From assembly GCA_031763025.1 (NCBI GenBank), contig JASSKH010000006.1, positions 11,157,979 through 11,221,978 on the forward strand: 64,000 nucleotides of DNA, read 5' to 3'. The notes under the pieces were generated by a model. The model ran no database searches, was not told the origin of the DNA, and saw nothing but the letters and a program-made list of their open reading frames with translations. A program made the position numbers and the translations under genes. The DNA is from Macrocystis pyrifera. Lineage: Eukaryota; Sar; Phaeophyceae; Laminariales; Laminariaceae. Shown here piece after piece: positions 57,362 through 64,000 of the stretch; position 1 is the stretch's first letter; the number at the start of each line of letters is the position of its first letter.

Positions 57362-57545
57362 GTGCGAGAAGCGGCACCTTCATCTACCGGCAGCGTTCTT
57401 GTAGGGGCAGTCGGAACCCCTCGCATGGAAGAAGCATACCCTGCGTTGGCGCAAGGCGTCCATAATCATCCTGTCTTCGGCATCTGGGCTCGGTAGTTCG
57501 TCGGCGCACGCGCTACAGCGGTCTATGATCATGATGCCCTCTGGG
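57362..57545 (-). pseudogene. CCCH zinc-finger-coding fragment, antisense, one stop
   Basis: Reading down the minus strand: CPEGIMIIDRCSAC, then DELPSPDAEDRMIMDALRQR and VCFFHARGSDCPY. After an in-frame TGA (57380-57382) RCRFSHD follows. The Cys at 57434-57436, the Cys in DCPY, the Cys of RCRF and the His of FSH give a C-x8-C-xn-C-x3-H pattern. This is typical of CCCH fingers, which usually bind RNA. The first part mirrors the + strand copy at 57281-57321. The CPxGIxIIDRCSAC motif recurs in other A modules (10980-11190 on +, about 2640-2700 and 55870-55930 on -). Confidence 0.5.
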
Positions 57546-57788
57546 CACCGACGCTTACATGCGCCTGGCTGGGTGAATGTTTTCAACCGCGGGGAGCCGA
57601 GGAAGAACGGAAGATCGGTGAAACGCCGTAAGACCCTCTTGGGACCGACGCTGACATGTGCCGTCGTGGGGGGGTGATGAAGCGGTGGGGAGCCGAGGAG
57701 GAAAGGAGGAGCGCATTCGCTGTCGCTGGGTTAGTGCCGGGGTGCCGCTCCTTTGTGCCAACGATGGTTATGCGTCCGGAAGGGGGGG
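57500..57788 (+). repeat. A-module 3' end before an LTR
   Basis: It matches 55850-56029: GCGCACGCGCTACAGCGGTC, CTCTGGGCACCGACGC, GGAGCCGAGGAGGAAAGG, ATGGTTATGCGTC and a final run of seven G. It is the remnant 3' internal end of another LTR element. Confidence 0.7.
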
Positions 57789-58360
57789 TGTTACAGCGAG
57801 TGGCGTCAGGTTGGAAGGTTCAAAGCGTTGCGATTTTCGTGACCAGCGCTATGAGGAGGATAGTACGGCGTGAGACAACTGTTCTGATCAGGGCCACGCA
57901 TCGGGTCTATTTGTATGTGCAGAGGGTAAGCTTTGGTGAGCTCCTCAGGGCGCATCTTATAGAGGCAGGGAGGATCCCCGGTGTGGGAACACCTTTGGTA
58001 TCGGGTAAAAAGCCAGTAGCGAGGTTCCGGGACCACCTGGTGTTTAGTAAACACCACCAAGTGAACCAAATAAAGTCAAAGCCATGTGTGATCTGCGATA
58101 TACCAGTCCTATCGTCCGCCAGTCCCTTGGGCCCTACCTTGCCCGTCGTGCCCGTCATCGTGTCTGTGGTGCTTCGTTGATTGTTTATTCACTCTGGCTG
58201 CTGGCGACTACCGCTTTGCATCGATTCACTTTCTGCGGGACCCGATCATTACTGCACGAGGGCATTGCTCGAACTATCAAACAACAGGTGAGCCGGCCTC
58301 AGAAATCTAACGAGCGCGAGGGTCCTTGTTAGGGTCTGAATGCTGTACCCTGCTGTATCA
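57789..58360 (+). repeat. LTR, 572 bp
   Basis: TGTTACAGCGAGTGGCGTC...CCTGCTGTATCA. It belongs to the subgroup of the LTR at 33621 (shared variants GAGCTCCTC and TACTGCACGAGGGCAT). Probably the 3' LTR of the element whose internal region was split by the 8.2 kb insertion. Confidence 0.9.
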
Positions 58361-58846
58361 AGGGAACAAAAGGTGGAAGCAAAATAGCAGACTTAGATCA
58401 ACCGGACGACACGCTGGGAAGAAGGGTGTCGGTTGAGCGGAGAGATGGAGGTGAATTAGGTGACGAAATGCGAGGGGGGATAGGCGGGGGTTAGACCGGG
58501 GGTGCTGCTGACGGTGTTTACGGCGTCAGGGTTGGAGGGAGGGCGGTGAAATAATGGAACATACAAAGCAGCGGCATGGCCGATATGGGGAGATTTTTTT
58601 AACTACGGGAGCAGAGTTGAGGTGACGAAGAATTTGGTCAATGCATGACTATAGAAGGTGACAGCTAGAGAAGAGGTTGGAGGGCGAGACTGGGGTGGAT
58701 GTTAGTGCAGTTGCTAGGATCGTGCCAGAAGGTGACGCAGAAGAGAATAAGGAAATCCACTACCAGGTAACTCTACAATTAATGTCACGGTCTCTGAGGG
58801 TGGGCAGCAGATTGATCAAACAGGAAACAAATATAGCCATGTGCTA
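58361..58846 (+). other. G-rich stretch with one short frame
   Basis: No repeat partner noticed. A 77-codon frame (58677-58910) with SRSLRVGSRLIKQETNI runs into the tandem units below and ends GGLPEHTVVSPRCE. Unknown. Confidence 0.3.
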
Positions 58847-60108
58847 TCAACACGAGATACGCAAGGGAGGACTACCAGAACATACGGTAGTTTCCCCGAG
58901 ATGCGAGTAAAATGAGCGAAGGGGGGGTGAGGGAGGAAGATTCGACCCCTCCCCCGTCTCTCGATAATGAGTTGCAAGTGAAAATTCGTGAAGCAGGGAC
59001 AACGTGAACGGCTGTCTGAAAACCTCGTGTGTGGGCGTTATGGGGGAAAAGTGTAGGTTAAAGCACAACGTGAACGGTTGTCTGAAAACCTCGTGTGTGG
59101 GCGTTATGGGGGGAAAGTGTAGGTTAAAGCAGACAGCAGGAATACCGATAGGAGAAACAAAAATCCACTCGTACCTTGTACGACGGATGCGAAGATGGTC
59201 GACGCTGGGGAGGGAGTATCGGATACCGGGTGGGTCGAACAGCTACATGCTGAAATTACAGCAATGTGCGACCAACAGGAGATACGAAATGGAGGACTAC
59301 CAGAGCATACGATAGTTTCCCCGAGATGCGAGTAAAAGGAGCGAAGGGGGGTGAGATGGGGAACGATTCGACCCCTCCCCCCCGGTCTCTTGATATTGGG
59401 TTGCAAGTGAAAATTCGTGAAGCAGGGACAACGTGAACGGTTGTCTGGAAACCTCGTGTGTGAGCGTTATGGTGGGAAAGTGTAGAAGGTTGCAGCAGAC
59501 AACAGGAATAACGATAGGAGAAACACAAATCCACTCGTACCTTGTACGACGGATGCGAAGATGGTCGATGCAGGGGCGGGGTATCGGATACCGGGTCGAT
59601 CGAACAGCTAGATGCTGCATTTCGCGGCGGAGTCCGTGGCAATATGGTAGCCAACCGAGAACGCAACAGAAAAAACGAGCAATTCGTGGTGTTAGGGTTA
59701 GGAAAGAGGGCGCAGAGATTGTACACATCTATAGCAGGTTTTCTGCTTGTGCCACCACCTTCTAAACAAAATTAAAATGTTCTCATAAATGCATGTCTCA
59801 ACGTACGTGGGGACACAAATCCGCTCGTACCTTGTACGACGGATGCGAAGATGGTCGATGCAGGGGCGGGATATCGGATACCGGGTCGATCGAACAGCTA
59901 GATGCTGCATTTCGCGGCGGAGTCCGTGGCAATATGGTAGCCAACCGAGAACGCAACAAAAACGAGCAATTCGTGGTGCTAGGGCTAGGAAAGAGGGCGC
60001 AGAGATTGTACACATCTATAGCAGGTTTTCTGCTTGTGCCACCACCTTCTAAACAAAGTTAATGTTCTCATAAATGCATGTCTCAACGTACGTGGGGATT
60101 GTTTGTAC
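58847..60108 (+). repeat. Nested tandem duplications, exon-like
   Basis: Units sharing GAGGACTACCAGA(A/G)CATAC start at 58847 and 59272. Units sharing CGTACCTTGTACGACGGATG start at about 59170, 59536 and 59825 (spacing 366 and 289). A 68 bp piece (GACAACGTGAACGG) is doubled at 58999 and 59067. The frame SDTGSIEQLDAAFRGGVRGN is kept in the last two units, and GGLPEHT(V/I)VSPRCE in the first two. Unit borders do not match any known element. No family is recognised. Confidence 0.7.
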
Positions 60109-60169
60109 GAACAGCCGACAGTCTTCATGGATGAACCGTTTGCGCTGGTTGTGGCAAATACATTCCTTG

Positions 60170-60769
60170 ATTTTTTCGTGGCAGTGCCGCGACAACCCAC
60201 GGCATGTCGTGGCAGCCCACGATATTTGCCATGGCATACCGCGGAACGACTGCCGCGGTAAGCCCTACGGCAAGCGTCACGGCAACCCTCACGACACGCA
60301 GGCAAGCCCCTCGGTAAACGACAAGTCCCACACCATGCCACGGCAATATCCACGGCAAGCCCCGCGGTCATGACCACTGCAAGGCTCGCAGCAAGACCCG
60401 CGGCAAGGGAACAGGGTGCAAGAGGGGTCGCCTGGGGCTCCAGCCGAGGACTGAATATATTTCTGCACCTTGTGGGTAGGAGCAGGGTGCCAAATGGGAT
60501 GGGGCGACTGCAGGGTCAAAGAACCAAATGGCAACAGGGTGCCACGTCGGTGTCTTGCCGTTGACATTGTCGAGGAACTTGCCATGGGTCTTGCCGCGGA
60601 CATTGCCGCCGTGGGCCGTGCCATGGGGTGTTGCCGTGGACGTGGCCGCCGGGCTTGCCGTGGGATGCCATGGCAAGTACCACGACAATATCCGCGGGCA
60701 CGACAGTGGCACGTGCCGCGGCGGCGCCATGGCCGATGGTAACCCATGGGCCTTTGCCACAAAAAATTC
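60170..60769. repeat. Fold-back element built of short CACGGCAAG-type repeats
   Basis: The left arm (60170-60370) starts TTTTTTCGTGGCA and the right arm ends TGCCACAAAAAA. Both arms are made of degenerate words of about 10-20 bp such as CACGGCAAGCC, ATGCCATGGCA and CCGCGG, in opposite orientation. A roughly 160 bp centre (60375-60535) with GGGTGCAAGAGG is different. Fold-back (Tu/FB-like) transposons have this architecture. Confidence 0.6.
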
Positions 60770-62640
60770 AAAGAATGTGCATCCGTGCTGGTACCCTGGC
60801 ATGAGGTGGCGGGCGGCTAGAGACGTATCAGATTGTGGGAGAGCGACTGATCACGTTCACCTTAAAAACGACATTGGCGGTTGATGCCATGTTTCTTCGA
60901 TCGGAATACGACACATATTATGTGTGAATACTGAAGTGTGGCGTGAAACAGCTGACTAAGCCAGCGAGATACAAAAACGCCGCCATAGCCGTTGTCACCG
61001 AAACGTGAAGTTAGCACCCTTATGATCCTAGAACCGGCCTGGCCGACTGTGACGATGAGGAATTAGTGTTAAGAACTCTCGACCCATTGCCACGTATGAC
61101 CATATGTTTTATCTCAAAGGAGTTCACCTTGCTGTGATCCCTCCAGAAACGTGTCTCGTGCGGTGGGGGACGAAAACGATCAACTCTCAGTGGCGTAAAT
61201 TGAGTCTGCTGGCAATACAAAATACACGAGCAAGAAGCCCAGATAACAGCGACCATTTTTTACGGTAGGTGTTAATGTCTGCTGCGGGGCTTCTCCAAGT
61301 GGCACTGTGCCTCGCAATTGCTTCATCTTGAGACCTAGGCAAAGTCACAAACCACAATTTCCAACCAATCTGGCTACTCCACATATAACCTGGGTCAGCC
61401 TGTTCTTTCGTTTCTCCAGTCGTCTCTGCCATTGCGTACGTAATGACTCTTAACACCCCCCACGGTGTCCTCCGAAAATGCTACCAGGCATCAGTTGGAA
61501 ATATTGGTATATGGCGAGTCTTCTCCCACTAGATGCACCAGCATCCGAAGGCCACACAATCGATCATTCGCAACGTGTTCGTCTCGAACGTCCCCTGATG
61601 GCAAAAACAACACAAATATCAACAAACGTGGCAATGGTTAAGAACAATATCGTCGCGGTTACGTTCAACTTGAATGTCGTGCTCAGTACAAGGGGAGGTG
61701 CTCGTAGCGTGGCAGCAGGTTCGTCAGCCGAGGATCAGGATAAATGGGGATGATGTGGGCAAGTTAGAGGGATGTAGAACCTTGCGGCGCGTTTCGCGGT
61801 TGACTAGATGTGTGAATGGAACACCTCGTACGACAGGGCAACCTCAACTCGTCCGAAGCGACACAGATATACCACATTTCATACGCCCCGCCCTGGTGTA
61901 CATGGCGGGCGGAAACCATAATGGGTCAAGGCGCTGAACACAACGTGCAGCGAGGCAAGCGATCTACAGTTCCTCTCGTAATCAGATGTTGAGGCTTCAT
62001 AAAACTGAGAGGTGTGTCGATACTTGTCCTTGTGTATCTGTTAAGGTAAGGCAAGTCGTACATAAACACCTGCAGCACGGGTATATACATATCTGGTACA
62101 GTTGTAGACGTCTGCGTCATGCGTACATGATGCAAAAAAGGAACGAGGATGCTCCACGAGTACAAGTAACATACCAGGTACCTACTAACCGGGATCCATC
62201 AAAGGAGACACTCGGCATCGGAGCTTCTCCCTTTAGCACTTTTGCAGCAAAAACAGAAAAAAAGGAATTAAACGAGATTTGCCTTTATTACGTGAAGATC
62301 CACCCATTCACGTCACACATCGCGTCTTGCGCACGATATCCTCGCAAATTAAAACTGTGGAGAGAAAAGGCATTACTCTTCTAAAACAATACCACGTACT
62401 ACTATTTGATAGTGTAATCATAGAGGCACTAGTGTACAACAGTACAGAAAAGGGTTTTCAGCGCAAAACAGCATTGCTTACCGTAGAAAACGTGTGCACG
62501 GGTGGCCTCACACCGTCAGGTTGTACAAAGTCACCCGGTCCAGAGGGGGTTTTTTCGATCAAGTAAGAAGTCCGTGTAAGTTCGGTATGCTTGCACCCGA
62601 GGAGGAGGCCCTGCTACATTACTAATACTAGTAGACGATG
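60770..62640. other. Apparently single-copy stretch, no recognised gene
   Basis: Of all regions this has the least similarity to the rest of the window. The longest frames are 89 codons (61187-61456 -, WSSQIGWKLWFVTLPRSQDE), 91 codons (61478-61753 +) and 132 codons (61986-62384 +). They are unrelated to families I know. If the locus hides a real host gene, it would be here, with introns. Confidence 0.35.
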
Positions 62641-62834
62641 AGTGCCGGCGACCTGGGTAAGGAGTACATTCTCGTGGAGCATCGCACGCATTTGCTTGTG
62701 CACCTGCACCAGCAGTGGTTGTTGCTGCCTGCGGAACGATCGGACGGTGCGATTATTTGGTCCAGGGGTGTCAGGCGATAGTCTAGTACCCGGTACAAGT
62801 TTACAGTCTGGTATTTTTCAGGGCTGTTCGTGGA
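62641..62834 (+). other. Spacer before the GGGTC array, nothing recognised
   Basis: It has short frames only and a TACCCGGTA palindrome near 62790. No partner in the window. Confidence 0.3.
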
Positions 62835-63650
62835 TCATGACCCGACCCGCGGGGTCGGGTCAGGTAGTGTTGAAAATCTCACGGGTCGGGTCGGGTCAAG
62901 AGGTTTTCAAATCTCGCGGGTCTGGTCAGGTCGGGTCAAGAGTTTTTTAGATCAGGGGTCGAGTCTGATCGGGTTATGAGTTTTCCAGAACTCACGGGTC
63001 GGGTAGGGTCGTCAAGAGGTGATGAAACACTCACGGATCGAGTCAGGTCATGACACGCGAGAAACGCGTCACTGCGGGTCGGGCCAGCATGACCCGCGAG
63101 TCGTTTTCTGCTGACCCGTGGGTCGGAACCGCGGATCCGACACTTCAAAAACTTCCCGCTTGCTGGCCAAAGGCTTTTCTCGTCCAGACGCTGAATAGTG
63201 CTCCTTTGTTGTCATATTCAAACATGAAAACACCACCAAATGTATATACGCATGTCCACATCCATCCCTAACCACTAGAGCCATGCCATATCACCATGGT
63301 GTAAAAATGAGAATTTCATTATTTTCAAAGTGCCCACCCACGGGCCGGATCCACGGATCGAGATATATGGTCTCGCGGGTTGAGGTGACCCGACCTGCGA
63401 CATGATCAGTATCTCACGTCAACCGGAATCTAGTGGGTCGGGTCGGGTCAGGTAAGCAGGCGTTCAGAATCTCACGCGTCAAGTCGGATCGGGTCAAGAG
63501 ATTTGCAAATCTCGCGGGTCGGGCCCGGTCAAGAGGTTTTCAAATCTCACGGGTCGGGTTGGGTCAAGAGGCTTCCAAAATCTCGCCGGTCAGGTCGGTC
63601 TGCAGTCCCGACCCGACCCGACCTGACCCGTGACGTTTGACCAGACCCAC
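62835..63650 (+). repeat. GGGTC minisatellite in two blocks
   Basis: Blocks at 62835-63130 and 63335-63650 consist of degenerate units of about 35-38 bp: AATCTCGCGGGTCGGGTC plus GGGTCAAGAGGTTTTC. The outer ends carry the complementary CCCGACCCG words (62838 and 63607), so the array is bounded by short inverted sequences. The 200 bp between the blocks has no repeats. Confidence 0.85.
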
Positions 63651-64000
63651 GAGTATCACTGGGATGTATTAGCAGTACGTATATACATACCAGTATCACG
63701 TACCAGGTATAGCATACGACTGTGTGGAAGACTTTTCGGATGGACCGCACATCTGGATCAAATATTTCTGGACGATCCCGATCGTCACTCTCATTTCTTT
63801 TTTCTAGATATAAACGTAAGCGGACCGGAGAGCGCCTGAAAAAAATAGCTATCCGGTATATATATATATCATATCATACAATCTGGCACATCTTTGTGCA
63901 AGCCTGATGGGTAATGAAACACGTCGGGCTCGTGCGACATTATTCCGGAGCAGAGTACGAACAGCTATCCGCGCCACCTCTACCCAATCATATCCATCCG
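63651..64000. other. No gene seen
   Basis: AT-rich, with a TA dinucleotide run at 63858-63871 and a TACCAGGTATA palindrome near 63700. The frames are short and unremarkable. Confidence 0.4.

Noticed and set aside
56599..57788. A short 1.2 kb LTR element between the LTRs at 56030 and 57789
   Set aside because: The 56030 LTR is followed by GTAC, not a primer-site-like sequence, and pairs with the LTR at 48353; the 57789 LTR belongs to the element that was interrupted.
1..64000. Bacterial or viral genome interpretation
   Set aside because: No operons or ribosome-binding sites; LTR, LINE, SINE-like, MITE and satellite content is eukaryotic.

Overview
The window looks like intergenic, repeat-dominated DNA of a eukaryote. 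I find no intact host gene. It holds a decayed Ty3/gypsy retrotransposon, many related LTRs, a large non-coding LTR element, a LINE fragment, tRNA-derived SINE-like modules, several terminal-inverted-repeat (TIR) DNA elements, MITEs, satellites and a 40-base G run. An exon-like RS (Arg-Ser) stretch and splice-site-like borders also point to a eukaryote. The gypsy integrase tail resembles, from memory, elements of stramenopiles and algae. I cannot assign a species; an alga (red alga or stramenopile) is a guess.

Layout. 0-3.9 kb: fragments of the large LTR element (modules called C, A and D here) and two LTR pieces. 3.9-10.6 kb: one gypsy element on the minus strand, with its 3' LTR at 3926-4453 and broken pol domains in the order PR-RT-RNase H-long spacer-IN. 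10.6-16.3 kb: inverted A and C modules interrupted by a coiled-coil ORF locus (13191-14787) and carrying a MITE. 16.3-19.1 kb: ATCGAT-rich 43-44 bp satellite. 19.1-21.5 kb: AT- and polyA-rich, nothing coding recognised. 21.5-33.1 kb: two copies of the large LTR element in opposite orientation, the left one carrying a 2.15 kb TIR element with a coiled-coil ORF. 33.6-36.5 kb: a third degenerate copy with the poly-G run. 37.2-39.1 kb: a gypsy 3' end split by a 5'-truncated LINE. 39.1-44.8 kb: C module broken by a second coiled-coil TIR element and by a 1.86 kb TA-flanked TIR element. 45.6-48.35 kb: tandem duplications and an RS-rich exon-like ORF. 48353-56597: a structurally complete 8.2 kb non-autonomous LTR element with matching GTAC flanks. 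56.6-60.8 kb: CCCH-finger fragment, another LTR, tandem units and a fold-back repeat. 62.8-63.65 kb: GGGTC minisatellite.

How the parts relate. The gypsy element and the 8.2 kb element share one LTR family of about 530-570 bp (termini TGTTACAGC...GCTGTAACA). The large element has LTRs, a primer-binding-site-like sequence and a polypurine tract but no gag-pol, so it was probably mobilised by the gypsy proteins. Its C module is a repeated landing place for DNA elements. The most unusual item is a family of small Arg/Glu/Ala-rich coiled-coil ORFs. Two copies lie inside insertions with matching TIRs; a third lies in a region with weaker terminal symmetry. No recognisable transposase accompanies them.
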